Source of the DNA: CBDBND01 sp965262665
GTDB lineage: Bacteria; Pseudomonadota; Alphaproteobacteria; Rhodospirillales; Rhodospirillaceae
NCBI GenBank assembly: GCA_965262665.1
Contig: CBDHFR010000004.1
Span: forward strand, 2,356,001 to 2,420,000
Length of the DNA stretch: 64,000 bases
Direction of reading: 5' to 3'
Below, piece by piece: positions 19,384-28,464 of the stretch; the stretch's first letter is position 1; every line of letters begins with the position of its first letter. The notes under the pieces are model-generated. The model saw nothing but the letters and a program-made list of their open reading frames with translations. It had not been told where the DNA came from and ran no database searches. The translations under genes were made by a program, and so were the position numbers.

Positions 19384-19725
19384 GTGGAAGCGCGGGTTAA
19401 GACCCTAATTTGGGTCCAGGCCTTTATCCGGCGGACAGAAGCGCGCGGCTACGCGGCTGTGCTCGTGATTCGCGGCGACGAAGACGCAGGCGCGGTGTTG
19501 ATCAAAGTGAACCGGTTTGAGTCGGGGTGGGTTGTTTATACCCAAGTCAGAGATGAACATGGGAATCCCGCCTGGCTGTCTGGGACTGGACCTTCCCCGG
19601 TCTCAGAGGCCGATGCAAATAAATATGTTGAACGGCAACGCAACTACGATGCTGACCTGTGGGTGATTGAAATAGAGGATCCAAAAAACACTTACGGCTT
19701 GGATGGTGCAATTTTAAAACCTTGA
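19384..19725 (+). CDS. DUF1491 family protein
   Basis: 113 residues from a GTG start. Matches the small alphaproteobacterial DUF1491 family: an ARVKTLIWVQAFIRRTEARGY N-terminus, a central VLIKVNRFESGWVVYTQVRDEHGNPAW and a C-terminal DLWVIEIEDP. No catalytic motif or membrane segment is evident, and its function is not known. It ends three bases before the convergent modA-like gene. Its intact state between a broken motA and an IS suggests it is still under selection. Confidence 0.8.
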   Translation: MEARVKTLIWVQAFIRRTEARGYAAVLVIRGDEDAGAVLIKVNRFESGWVVYTQVRDEHGNPAWLSGTGPSPVSEADANKYVERQRNYDADLWVIEIEDPKNTYGLDGAILKP

Positions 19726-19727
19726 CG

Positions 19728-20483
19728 TCAGTTATTCTCAAACGCCACACCAAAGCCGTATCGAGAATAAGTTTCCCGTGATTCGTTAGCATAAAGCCGC
19801 TCAAAGAACTGAAGAGTGTCAACGTCGGCATTTCTTCCGATGACCGCACCGGTATAGGTTATGGGTTCATGTGCTTCTGAAGGAATGATTGCGGCAATTT
19901 TTATTGACGAGCTCAACGCGGCATCAGTGGCGTATACGAGTCCCAAAGGCGATTCACCACGTTCAACAAGGGCCAATACGGCGCGCACATTGCTTTGTAA
20001 GACCATATGGTCACGAACCGCTGGCCAAAGCCCCAGTGTTTGCAATGCTTGCTGCCCATAGTAACCGGCCGGAACATGGGACGGATCGCCCATGGCCAGA
20101 CGGCCGCCATTCAGTCTGTTCAGTAGCCGGACCGGTCTGGAAAGCTCCAATAAACCGGCAGCCGAATTCACCTTTGGTCCGACGACGACCAGTCGGTTGC
20201 GCAGCAAAGGCCGTATTCTCTGGTCGTCCAAATAGCCATCCTGCTGCAGCGATATGACCCACCGAGACGAGGCGGAGATGTATATTTGGGCCGGTGCGCC
20301 TTGGGTAATCTGACGGGCTAACGTGCCAGAACTGGCAGATGAAATTCGAATATCAATGCCGGTCTCATCACTAAATTTCTGCGCCACTTCCGAGACAACG
20401 GGTGCTGCACTGGACGCAACGAGAACAAGCACTCGAGCTTGAACCGGTGTGCTCAGTTCTAGAATGCTAAACAAGATCAACAT
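19728..20483 (-). CDS. Molybdate-type ABC transporter substrate-binding protein
   Basis: About 251 residues from the ATG at 20483. A hydrophobic N-terminus ending near VQARVLV serves as signal peptide. ModA-type motifs are clear: SSGTLARQITQGAPAQIYISAS and, later, GLVYATDAA. ModA binds molybdate or tungstate in the periplasm for a ModBC permease, but modB and modC are not next to it. The frame continues upstream to 20885 without a family-like sequence, so the upstream extension was rejected. The exact start is uncertain. Confidence 0.82.
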   Translation of the reverse strand: MLILFSILELSTPVQARVLVLVASSAAPVVSEVAQKFSDETGIDIRISSASSGTLARQITQGAPAQIYISASSRWVISLQQDGYLDDQRIRPLLRNRLVVVGPKVNSAAGLLELSRPVRLLNRLNGGRLAMGDPSHVPAGYYGQQALQTLGLWPAVRDHMVLQSNVRAVLALVERGESPLGLVYATDAALSSSIKIAAIIPSEAHEPITYTGAVIGRNADVDTLQFFERLYANESRETYSRYGFGVAFENN

Positions 20484-20661
20484 TGTAGCAAATAGCCATG
20501 TATTACGTGCGCAGAACTCCGTGAATGAATTATTAGAACAATGAATTCGGCGCCGGTTCGAGGTAAAAGTTCCATTCTGGACATCAGCCTTTACGCTCGG
20601 TATGGTCCCGGCCGTTTTCACCCTTTGCCCTCTTTGTTTCGGCTCAATCTCGAGGTGCTTT

Positions 20662-21039
20662 ATGCCTGTGGTTTGGACAGACGATCGAATTGCCAAACTT
20701 AAAAAACTGTGGTCCGAAGGACTAACCACAGGAGAAATCGGTAAACGGCTTGGAGTATCTAAAAACGCAGTCGTAGGGAAAGCGCATCGACTGGGGCTCA
20801 AGAGTCGTCCGTCACCCATCCGCCGTGCCGGTACGAAACCAGAGCCTAAGGAAGAAACCCGTGTGTACACGTTAGCAGATCTCACCAGTCAAACTTGCCG
20901 TTGGCCAATCGGTGATCCCAAGGAAGAAGATTTTCATTTCTGCGGCAAGCCCGTAATTCATGGCAAACCCTATTGCCTCGATCATTGTGCGGCGGCCTAC
21001 GTCGGATCAAACAAAAACCGCGGAGAGAATGCGGCCTAA
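20662..21039 (+). CDS. gcrA: GcrA cell cycle regulator
   Basis: Transcription factor that binds sigma-70 RNA polymerase and promoters methylated at GANTC by CcrM, with roles in division and polarity in Caulobacter and relatives. 125 residues from the ATG at 20662, behind GAGGTG. The N-terminal helix-turn-helix is diagnostic: WTDDRIAKLKKLWSEGLT, then GEIGKRLGVSKNAVVGKAHRLGL. The C-terminal part has paired Cys (TCRWPIGD, FCGKP, YCLDHC), the sigma-binding region. Its presence is one of the best clues that the host is an alphaproteobacterium. Confidence 0.95.
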   Translation: MPVVWTDDRIAKLKKLWSEGLTTGEIGKRLGVSKNAVVGKAHRLGLKSRPSPIRRAGTKPEPKEETRVYTLADLTSQTCRWPIGDPKEEDFHFCGKPVIHGKPYCLDHCAAAYVGSNKNRGENAA

Positions 21040-21048
21040 AAGGGTCAA

Positions 21049-22017
21049 TTAAACCACCCGAAATTTGGGTTCCTCTGCTGCAATAACGGCATCCAGATTG
21101 TCGATTGCAAGCATACCCATCGCTTCCCTCGTTTCATTCGTAGCGCTGCCAAGGTGAGGCAATAGGAATACGTTATCTAAATCCAGATAACGCCGATCAA
21201 GTTCGGGCTCGCCGGTGTACACATCCAAACCCGCTGCCGCAATCCCACCTGACTGAAGTGCTGTTATCAAGGCATCGTCATCGATGAGCGGTCCCCGACC
21301 GGAATTGATCACGATGGCGTTCTGGGGAAGCAGCGCAAGACGCTCTTGATTAAGAAACTGATCGGTTTCGGGTGTCAATGGCATATGAAGACTAAGAACA
21401 TTGCTCAGTGCAATTAGCTCTTCGGCCAATTCAATGAATTGGGCGCCATTTTCTTGGTTGCCCGGAAGTCGGTTGCGATTGTGATAAGCGACCTTTAATC
21501 CGAACCCTTGAGCACGACGCGCAACAGCGCAGCCAATGCGGCCCATACCTAAAACACCAAGAGTTTTTCCGCTCAAACCATTACCGAGCAATTGAGTTGG
21601 CCGCCAACCTCCCCATTTGCCCGACCGAATCAATCGTTCTCCTTCTGACGCTCGGCGAGCAGCGCCGAGTATGAGAAGCATGGCGATGTCCGCTGTGGCT
21701 TCTGTCAAAACACCGGGCGTATTGGTCACTATGATTTTAAATGCTTTGGCAGAATCGATTGCGATGTGCTCGTAACCAACAGAAAAACATGAAATGACTT
21801 TAATGGTAGAGGGCAGAGCCTCAATGAGCGCCGCATCTATACGCTCTGCAGGCGTTACAATGAGACCAGTTGCGTTCTCCGCTAAAGACAGAATTGAATT
21901 GTGGTCATGTTCGATTGCATCATCGCCCCAGTTCACAGAATAGGAGTTATTCACGCGCTCTTCGCAGATGCGAGGCAACCTGCGTGTGATCCCAATTACA
22001 GTGCTTTTAATATCCAT
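21049..22017 (-). CDS. D-isomer-specific 2-hydroxyacid dehydrogenase (glyoxylate/hydroxypyruvate reductase type)
   Basis: About 322 residues from the ATG at 22017. The NAD(P)-binding motif GVLGMGRIGCAVARR is in the middle. The catalytic triad of the family is visible: Arg in NSGRGPLIDDDAL, Glu in DVYTGEPEL and His in LLPHLGSAT. An Arg/Asn-containing loop after the Rossmann second strand (YHNRNRLP) favours NADPH, as in glyoxylate reductases, but this is inference. It is convergent with gcrA, ten bases from its stop. Confidence 0.88.
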   Translation of the reverse strand: MDIKSTVIGITRRLPRICEERVNNSYSVNWGDDAIEHDHNSILSLAENATGLIVTPAERIDAALIEALPSTIKVISCFSVGYEHIAIDSAKAFKIIVTNTPGVLTEATADIAMLLILGAARRASEGERLIRSGKWGGWRPTQLLGNGLSGKTLGVLGMGRIGCAVARRAQGFGLKVAYHNRNRLPGNQENGAQFIELAEELIALSNVLSLHMPLTPETDQFLNQERLALLPQNAIVINSGRGPLIDDDALITALQSGGIAAAGLDVYTGEPELDRRYLDLDNVFLLPHLGSATNETREAMGMLAIDNLDAVIAAEEPKFRVV

Positions 22018-22375
22018 ATGGTCACGCCAAATAGAGAGATAGAGAGACAAGATATCGCGGTTGAAGAGGGCCTGCGTTTCCGGCAGCTGCGGTCGCCTCT
22101 CAATAGGGTCATAGATTGGCCCGTTTTTTAGGATGCAACCATATGCGCGTGCGAGTTGTTATATGAAATGTGACAAGCTTTTTGTATCAAATGCTAAAAT
22201 AATAGGTAATCCTTCAGAAATCGTCGTTGAGGTTGAATTTTTCCCGTAAAAATTTAGCATCTTAATGGGGTCGAAACCTTTTAGGGCTTTTCTGTTTCGG
22301 TGTTTAGAAGCAACATGTTACAAGAAATGAGCGGTATCCGGCAGGGATGCGGGGCCGCCCTCTGGAGACCAGCTT
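22018..22375. other. Intergenic stretch without a recognised gene
   Basis: About 360 bases, AT-rich in its second half. It contains the promoter region of the dehydrogenase on the minus strand and, towards the right, the approach to an IS21-like end. Short open frames here have no recognisable product. Confidence 0.5.
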
Positions 22376-22523
22376 AAGTGGAAATTGCGAATGACGCTGG
22401 CGGTTAAGTGAGAACGGCGGTGACAAATTAGTCCACGGGAGCGGCGGGAATGTCCCGGCCGCGGGCGGCGCAGAAGTCTGCCACCTGTAGCCTTCGATCC
22501 TTTTGGGGATGGAAGGTGGGAGG

Positions 22524-22847
22524 ATGTACTTGGTGGACCTTTATCTAACCGTGCGACTGGCGTGCCATGTGGAAGAGCTGAGCCAGCGAGAAGCAGCAAG
22601 ACGGTTTGGGCTATCGCGCGATACAGTGAAGAAGATGCTGCGGCACTCGGTGCCGCCGGGATACCGGCGCAGCGAGCCGCCGAAGCGGCCTAAGCTGGAC
22701 CCGTTCACGGATATCATTGACCGCATTCTGGAAGCGGACCGCACGGTTCACCGTAAGCAGCGCCACACGGCAAAGCGGATATTCGAGCGACTTCGCGATG
22801 AGCATAGCTTCACCGGCGGCCAGACCATCGTCAAGGATTACGTGTAG
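22524..22847 (+). pseudogene. istA: IS21-family transposase IstA, 5' fragment
   Basis: The N-terminal ~107 residues of IstA from the ATG at 22524 behind GGGAGG. A helix-turn-helix is obvious (CHVEELSQREAARRFGL, then SRDTVKKMLRHSVPPGYRR). The DDE core is missing: the frame is cut by the end of IS481 copy A, whose TGTAG end supplies the stop codon. An istB fragment appears at the right edge of the window, but nothing shows that the two came from one element. Confidence 0.85.
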
Positions 22848-23648
22848 TGGTTCAGATGTGATCTGACAGTTGGCCGTTCTTCCGGCGGCCTCTGTTAGGT
22901 CAAGTTCAGTTCACGAACTTTTCCTTCCAGATTTCCTTGCCCTCGATCATGGTCTGGAACGGCGTTCTGCCGCAACACATTTTGCCCTGATGAGTGCGTT
23001 CCGTGTTGTAGTGATGTAGCCATTGATCCAGATCGTCCTGCAGCGCATCGACGCTGTCGTAGAGTCTTTTGCGGAACGCGACCTGGTAGAACTCCTGCAG
23101 CACGGTCTTGTGAAAGCGCTCGCGGATGCCGTTTGTTTGCGGTGATTTCACCTTGGTCTTGGTGTGGTCGATATCGTTGATGGCCAGGAAGAGCTGGTAG
23201 TCGTGCTTGTCCGCTCGCCCGCAGTATTCCGTGCCCCTGTCGGTCATGATCCGCAGCACAGGCAGGTCGTGCTCGTCATGGAACGGCAGCACCCGGTCAT
23301 TGAGCAGGTCGGCGGCGGTGATCGGCGTCTTGGTGGTGTAGAGCTTGGCCTGCGCGACCTTGGAATAGGGATCGACATAGCTCTGCTGGTAGATCCGCCC
23401 CACCCCCCCTTCAGGGCGCCGACATAGAAGGTGTCCTGTGAACCCAGATAGCCGGGGTGGGCCGTTTCCACCTCGCCGCGGGCTTCGTCGTCGCGATTCT
23501 TCTTTTCCAAGGCCTGCACCTGGGCCTCGGTCAGGATGATGCCATCCTCGGCGACCCTAGCCTCCAATGCTTTAAGGCGGGCCTTGAAGTTGGCCAGGTC
23601 ATGCCGCAGCCAGATCGAACGGACGCCGGAGGGCGAGACAAAGACACC
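22843..23648 (-). mobile_element. IS481-family element, copy A (truncated)
   Basis: Starts with the TGTAGTGGTTCAGATG end shared with copies B and C. It encodes most of the catalytic half of an IS481 transposase (AHPGYLGSQDTFYVGALKG, then MTDRGTEYCG, SPQTNGIRERFHK and HHYNTERTHQGK). Two extra C residues in a C-run near 23,405 shift the frame relative to copy C. It breaks off at 23,648 within the sequence that in copy C continues into the N-terminal domain. Confidence 0.9.
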
Positions 23649-23673
23649 TAAAACACATTGAACGGGTACGAAG

Positions 23674-24045
23674 ATGGGGCGAAAAAAAGGTTCCGGCGCC
23701 GGTCGTGGTCGAGATACGTCAACCGCTATCCGCATCAAAAATGATTTGCTAGCGACCTGTCACGAGATCGTTCGGCGACAGTTGGCGCGTCAAAGGTCCG
23801 TTGTGCACACGCCACCGTCCAACAGCGAAGCCGTGGGCATCGCTCTTTTCTGGCTCATATCGCAAGTGGAATTACGGCAGGATTCACCTGAGCGACAGGC
23901 CGAATTTTGGCGCGAGTGGGACGAATACGTCGAACGGGAAAAGATTCCACCTGGCGTGATGCCTGCCGTGCCTGGGGCCGAATACGATGCTGAATTGGAA
24001 CACCGCTACGGCATCGAAATTTTGCCTCGGGAGAAGAATCAATGA
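23674..24045 (+). CDS. Hypothetical prophage-associated protein
   Basis: 123 residues, product not recognised. The N-terminus is very basic and Gly-rich (GRKKGSGAGRGR). A helical, charged C-terminal half (WREWDEYVEREKIPPGVMP) follows. The ATG lies just behind a GAAG. Its last four bases overlap the ATG of an AlpA-like gene (ATGA), so the two were an operon. The location between an IS481 end and a terminase fragment makes a prophage or integrative-element origin likely. Confidence 0.5.
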   Translation: MGRKKGSGAGRGRDTSTAIRIKNDLLATCHEIVRRQLARQRSVVHTPPSNSEAVGIALFWLISQVELRQDSPERQAEFWREWDEYVEREKIPPGVMPAVPGAEYDAELEHRYGIEILPREKNQ

Positions 24046-24242
24046 CCACAGTCGCGAACAAACTCCTGAAAAGGCGTGAGGTCGAGAGCCTCATAGGCTT
24101 AGGCCGCTCCACGATATACAAGGGCATCCTTGGCGCTGGTAGACGAAAGCAAACCGGCCACAAGCTCACGCCCGCCCTTTTCAGGAAACAGGCCGACCTC
24201 ATCGGCAATCGCCAAGTCGAAGCCGGACGCATGACCGGCTGA
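24042..24242 (+). pseudogene. AlpA-like regulator, only the N-terminal helix-turn-helix kept
   Basis: The first ~28 residues (KLLKRREVESLIGLGRSTIY) are the DNA-binding start of an AlpA-type excisionase. The usual FP-x-P...VRW second half is missing. From about 24,130 the sequence is instead the antisense of a terminase gene, so the remaining codons are not meaningful. This marks a deletion junction inside the prophage remnant. Confidence 0.65.
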
Positions 24243-24761
24243 CTTATCGGCAGACAGGAAAACCGCTTCACCGAACGGCGAACGGATCACGCGGGGCATC
24301 TTACCGAACGTCAAATCCGTGAGATCGGACGCCCGCGCTATCGCTTCGCACTGCCCCCATATCTCGACGGACTTTTCACGGCTGAGTGACGCCACGCCAG
24401 CCCGGAAACCGTGACGGCGCAGAGGGCCATCGACGGCCAAGTGACCGAGCAGGAGAATTGAAAGGATAGCCGACTTTCCATTTTTGCGGGCGCAGAACAA
24501 CCCGGCTTCACGCACGCCGGGAGTCAGCGCGTCACGAAAGAACGATTCGGCGAATTGCGGCAGGGCCATGGGCTGGCCTTCCGAGGTATGGCCGGGAGGG
24601 ATAACAAGCCGCTCCGCCGCCCACGCGGCCAAGACCCCAGCCGGATCGGCAGGAGCCTCGACAACGGGTTCGATTACCGTGGGCGGGCGATAGTCGGGCT
24701 CCGTAGCGCGTTGGCGCTGGCGGTATCCCCTCATATAGGCCGCGCGGTCACGCTTTGGCAT
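24130..24761 (-). pseudogene. Phage terminase large subunit, 5' part
   Basis: About 210 residues of the ATPase half of a DNA-packaging terminase. A Walker A-like CARKNGKSAI follows the adenine-binding region (PQFAESFFRDAL), and FDLAIADEVGLF is the Walker B with its catalytic Glu. The nuclease half is absent because the gene is fused at about 24,130 to an alpA fragment on the other strand. The N-terminus starts with a basic PKRDRAAYMRGYRQRQR. It shows that a tailed phage once occupied this site. Confidence 0.8.
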
Positions 24762-24980
24762 GGCTCACCAGATAGGACAGGGTTACTGATCTATTCAGGT
24801 TACCTCAAAGCGTAACCAGGTTACAAGGCGGGAAAATGAAAGGGCTAGCAACGGTTTCGGACCGGGAGGCCCTTCCGGGGGCAGGGTCCCAGCACCGTCG
24901 TTAAAATTGTCTAAGGAATTGTATAACTCATCAATGATGATCTGAAAACACCATTAAAAACAACGAGTTATAAGGAATAC

Positions 24981-25055
<75 letters not shown>

Positions 25056-25063
25056 CCAGTTCC

Positions 25064-25137
25064 TGGAGGCCGAGGCCGGAATCGAACCGACGTACACGGA
25101 TTTGCAGTCCGCTGCATCACCACTCTGCCACTCGGCC
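25064..25137 (-). tRNA. tRNA-Cys (GCA)
   Basis: On the minus strand, acceptor GGCCGAG pairs with CTCGGCC, then T and CCA. The anticodon loop has GCA between CT and AA. The T-arm is GGTTCGATTCC. It lies directly upstream of tRNA-Asn in the transcription direction, so the two are probably one transcript. Confidence 0.95.
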
Positions 25138-25396
25138 CGAGACCACCTTATGAGATCAGCCTCACCGTGGCTTATAGCGCCACGGAGCGGCGTTTTATAG
25201 AAGCGCATACGAGAGGGGTCAAGCACTGGGTCAAGCGTCAGAGGATGCCCAGTTTTCCGCCAATCTAGAGGCCAGTAACGGAAGCCTAAATTTGCTCTGT
25301 CTGGCGATTGAGTTAGCTGCCGGGCTTGTTTATAAGCGCCATCGACGGGTGTCATGCTAGAGTATTGTCACTGTAAGTCGAAGAGGGGGCCAGCCT

Positions 25397-26047
25397 ATGG
25401 ATTTTGATCTTGCGCGGCGCAATATGGTTGCAAGTCAGATCCGTACCAATGAGGTTACGGACCCTTTGGTCATTAATGCCGTTGGCCTAGTTCCGCGTGA
25501 AAGATTTCTTCCCACAACACAACAGTCACAAGCGTATGTGGACGAAGACGTTGCCGTTGCCGATGGGCGATGGCTTATGGAGCCGATGGTCGCAGCGCGC
25601 CTGCTTCAGCTTGCTGATGTGCAAAAGTCTGATCATGCGTTGGTTTGTCCCTGCGGGTCTGGTTATTTGGCCGCAGTCCTTGCTCACATGGCAGGGTCAG
25701 TGGTTGCCGTAGAAGTAGAAGGTCCGGTTCGAGACGGTGCAGCTAAGCTTTTGGCTGATCTGGGGGCAGACACAGTTGCCGTTGTCACTGGAACAGTGAA
25801 AGAAGGCTGCCCAGGGCAATCACCCTTTGATGTCATTGTCATGGATGGTGCTGTTTCCGCTATACCCCCGACTATTCTGGAACAACTTGCCGACGGCGGA
25901 CGATGCGTTGCCGTTGTGCAAAATGGCCCAATTGGCCGGGCTACTTTGGTTCAAAGGACCGGGGACGCGTTTGGTACAAGGGCAGAGTTTGACGCCAGCG
26001 TTCCCGTGCTGCCTGAGTTCAAAGCTGAAGCGGTTTTCGCCTTTTAG
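25397..26047 (+). CDS. pcm: Protein-L-isoaspartate O-methyltransferase family
   Basis: SAM-dependent enzyme that methylates isoaspartyl residues in damaged proteins. 216 residues. The N-terminal family start is MDFDLARRNMVASQIRTNEV, then VPRERFLP. A degenerate SAM motif I (ALVCPCGSGYLAAVLA) is followed by motif II around FDVIVMDGA. The order pcm, tolC, popZ, usually followed by valS, is widespread in Rhodospirillales-like genomes. Some alphaproteobacterial members may have another substrate, so the repair role is by family only. Confidence 0.9.
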   Translation: MDFDLARRNMVASQIRTNEVTDPLVINAVGLVPRERFLPTTQQSQAYVDEDVAVADGRWLMEPMVAARLLQLADVQKSDHALVCPCGSGYLAAVLAHMAGSVVAVEVEGPVRDGAAKLLADLGADTVAVVTGTVKEGCPGQSPFDVIVMDGAVSAIPPTILEQLADGGRCVAVVQNGPIGRATLVQRTGDAFGTRAEFDASVPVLPEFKAEAVFAF

Positions 26048-26253
26048 TCTTTCACCATTAGCGACAGAACCAAAATCGCTGAATTCCCGTATTAATTTTA
26101 ATATTTTGAAGACTATTAGACCCTGATTGGGCAAGGTGGTGATTTCCCGACGGTTACGCTCCGTTACACCTTTTGCGGTGGAATTCGGCGGACTCTTCGG
26201 TTAGGTAGGCGTCGAAGATATCCAGAGGGACGTCAACGTCGAGGACTGCGAAG

Positions 26254-27663
26254 ATGAAGTGCATGCGATATTTGATGGCTGGAACAGCTTTAGCCTGCGT
26301 TTTGACGGTCACAAGTCCGACGCGCGCCGATACTCTTCGTGAGGCCCTGGCCTTGGCTTATGCCAATAATCCCGGCCTTCAGGCGGCGCGGGCTCAACTT
26401 CGTGCCGTTGACGAAACTGTGCCGATCGCCCTTTCCGGCTGGCGTCCGCGAGTATCCATTGCCGGAGATGTCACTCGCCGGCGCAATGAAACGGTTATTC
26501 AAGGCGCAATTGATAGCGGTGCCTTATTTGCCGGCGGCACGACACTCCGCACCTCACAGTCGACCTCTCTGAGCGTTTCGCAGCCCTTGTTTCAAGGGTT
26601 TCGCACTCAAGCGGATACGGCCCAAGCCAAAGCCAACGTTCAAGCGCAGCGAGCACGGCTCCAAACTTCGGAACAACAGGTGATCCTCGACGCTGCTACC
26701 GCTTACTTTGATGTCCTACGCGATACGGCAATTGTTGAGCTGAGGACCCACGACGTTCAGGTTTTGACGCGCCAATTGGAAGCCACGCAAGACCGCTTCC
26801 GAGTTGGTGAAATTACCCGCACTGACGTTGCCCAAGCGGAAGCCCGGCTGTCTGCATCTGTGTCGGCTCGCATTCTGGCCGAAGGCAACCTGCAGCGGTC
26901 GCGGGCGGCTTATGTAAACGTGATCGGCAAACCGCCAGAAGACTTGGTCACGCCTGATCCGCTTGGAACATTGCCGACCTCAGTCGACCGGGCACTGATC
27001 GCAGCGTCCGAAAACAATCCCAATGTTGTGGCCGCGACCTACACAGCCGAGGCTGCCCAAGAAAACATCAAATCGGTCAGGGGTGAGCTCCTGCCTTCGT
27101 TGAGCCTCGATGGCCAGCTCTCTAAGGGCTGGGATACGGTAGCCGACCAATCGACTGCTGAATCGGCGTCTGCCCGATTGGCACTCACCGTTCCTCTATA
27201 TCAAGGTGGGGCGACCTATGCGCGCCTGCGCCAAGCCAAACACACCGCCGGTCAGCGGCGTCTCGAGGCGGACCAAGCTCGTCTTGATGCCCGTGAGTCC
27301 GCCACATCGACCTGGGAAGCCTATCAATCGGCGAGGGCGAGCATCGCGGCCATCGAAACCCAGATCGTGGCATCGGAAATTGCCTTAGAAGGGGTTCAAC
27401 GGGAGGCCGAAGTGGGCGCGCGTACCGTTCTTGACGTGCTCGATGCAGAGCAGGAACTGTTGGACGCGCGGGTGAGCTTGGTAACGGCCCAGCGGGACCA
27501 GCTTGTTGCATCTTTGCAGCTATTGTCTTCCGTCGGTGGTCTGACCGCCGAAGATTTGGGCCTCGCGGTGAGCCTATATGACGCCATGGATCACTATGAA
27601 GACGTCAGTAATACGTTTATCGGCACGTCTCGGGCTGCCGAGGAAGACGCCGCACGGCGCTGA
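26254..27663 (+). CDS. tolC: TolC-family outer membrane efflux/secretion channel
   Basis: 469 residues with a signal peptide ending near PTRADTL. Two outer-membrane-factor repeats are recognisable: LREALALAYANNPGLQAARAQLRA at the start and a second coiled-coil half beginning near NPNVVAATYTAEAAQENIKSVRGELLPSL. The protein is rich in Ala/Gln heptads, as expected for the periplasmic helical barrel. It should be the exit duct of tripartite efflux pumps or type I secretion; the partner pump is not in the window. It sits between pcm and popZ. Confidence 0.93.
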   Translation: MKCMRYLMAGTALACVLTVTSPTRADTLREALALAYANNPGLQAARAQLRAVDETVPIALSGWRPRVSIAGDVTRRRNETVIQGAIDSGALFAGGTTLRTSQSTSLSVSQPLFQGFRTQADTAQAKANVQAQRARLQTSEQQVILDAATAYFDVLRDTAIVELRTHDVQVLTRQLEATQDRFRVGEITRTDVAQAEARLSASVSARILAEGNLQRSRAAYVNVIGKPPEDLVTPDPLGTLPTSVDRALIAASENNPNVVAATYTAEAAQENIKSVRGELLPSLSLDGQLSKGWDTVADQSTAESASARLALTVPLYQGGATYARLRQAKHTAGQRRLEADQARLDARESATSTWEAYQSARASIAAIETQIVASEIALEGVQREAEVGARTVLDVLDAEQELLDARVSLVTAQRDQLVASLQLLSSVGGLTAEDLGLAVSLYDAMDHYEDVSNTFIGTSRAAEEDAARR

Positions 27664-27772
27664 ATTCAGCCAAAAATCCCGTAACCCACGGATTTCTCTG
27701 GCGTTATATATTTTTTTAACCATTTGAGTTACCGTCCCTTCAACTAATGTGGGGAACAGCGGATAAATCGCT

Positions 27773-28450
27773 ATGAGTGACGAAGGTCAACAAGAACCTT
27801 CGATGGAGGACATTCTCGCCTCCATCCGAAAGATTCTGTCCGAGGACGAAGAAGGTGGAGAAGAGGGCGACGCGGCCGAGGCTGCGCCGGAAGAAGCGGC
27901 TGCGCCTGAACCAGAACCTGAGCCCGAGCCGGAACCCGAGCCGGAACCCGAGCCCGAGCCCGAACCGGAACCCGAGCCAGAACCTGAGCCGGAACCGCAG
28001 GACGAAGAGGAACCGGATCTCGCTGCTCTGATGACTGATGATGAACCTGAAATGGCGGCCGAACCGGCCGCTCCGGCAGAAGCCCTTGAGCTCACCGACT
28101 CAATGATGGTCGAAGAAGAAACGGCGGAAGTCGCTGTCGAGCAACCGGCAATGGAGGCACCGCCTCCCCAACAAATGGCTCAACCCGACTATCAACCTTA
28201 TGGCCAGAATGGATTGGTGGCTGATCAGGTTGAACAGGCTTCAGGCGTGCATATTGCCCAATTGGCGCAAGCAGTGGCACAGGAACGGGCCATGACTCTG
28301 GGCAGTCAGGGGATCACCCTTGAGCAATTGGTACGCGAGATTTGTACACCGGTCTTGAAACAGTGGTTAGATCACAACCTGCCGTACATGGTGGAACGCG
28401 TTGTCCGCCAGGAAATCGAACGCATCGTCAGCCGGTCCGAAAAATTATAA
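27773..28450 (+). CDS. popZ: DUF2497/PopZ-type polar organising protein
   Basis: 225 residues. The conserved N-terminal helix (EPSMEDILASIRKILSEDE) binds client proteins in Caulobacter PopZ. A central acidic, Pro-rich linker (residues ~45-75 are alternating Glu-Pro) follows. The C-terminal oligomerisation helices read LEQLVREICTPVLKQWL, then NLPYMVERVVRQEIERI. PopZ forms a matrix at the cell pole and anchors the ParB-centromere complex. The expected downstream gene valS is missing; the accessory region starts 15 bases after the stop. Confidence 0.92.
   Translation: MSDEGQQEPSMEDILASIRKILSEDEEGGEEGDAAEAAPEEAAAPEPEPEPEPEPEPEPEPEPEPEPEPEPEPEPQDEEEPDLAALMTDDEPEMAAEPAAPAEALELTDSMMVEEETAEVAVEQPAMEAPPPQQMAQPDYQPYGQNGLVADQVEQASGVHIAQLAQAVAQERAMTLGSQGITLEQLVREICTPVLKQWLDHNLPYMVERVVRQEIERIVSRSEKL
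27905..27997 (+). repeat. Glu-Pro coding repeat in popZ
   Basis: About 31 codons encode alternating Glu and Pro using mixed GAA/GAG and CCA/CCC/CCG codons. The codon mix argues for selection on the peptide rather than a fresh DNA slippage event. It forms the disordered linker of PopZ, which controls how open the polar condensate is in Caulobacter. Confidence 0.85.
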
Positions 28451-28464
28451 CACCCTATAGTCGG

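Noticed and set aside
26133..26290. Minus-strand open frame with protein-like residues (FAVLDVDVPLDIFDAYL...) overlapping the tolC start
   Set aside because: Only about 36 codons from its ATG, antisense to the tolC signal peptide, no ribosome site and no recognised family; probably a shadow.
27905..27997. Slippage-prone DNA repeat in popZ
   Set aside because: Codons are mixed and the Glu-Pro linker is a normal PopZ feature, so it was listed as a protein repeat and not as a contingency locus.
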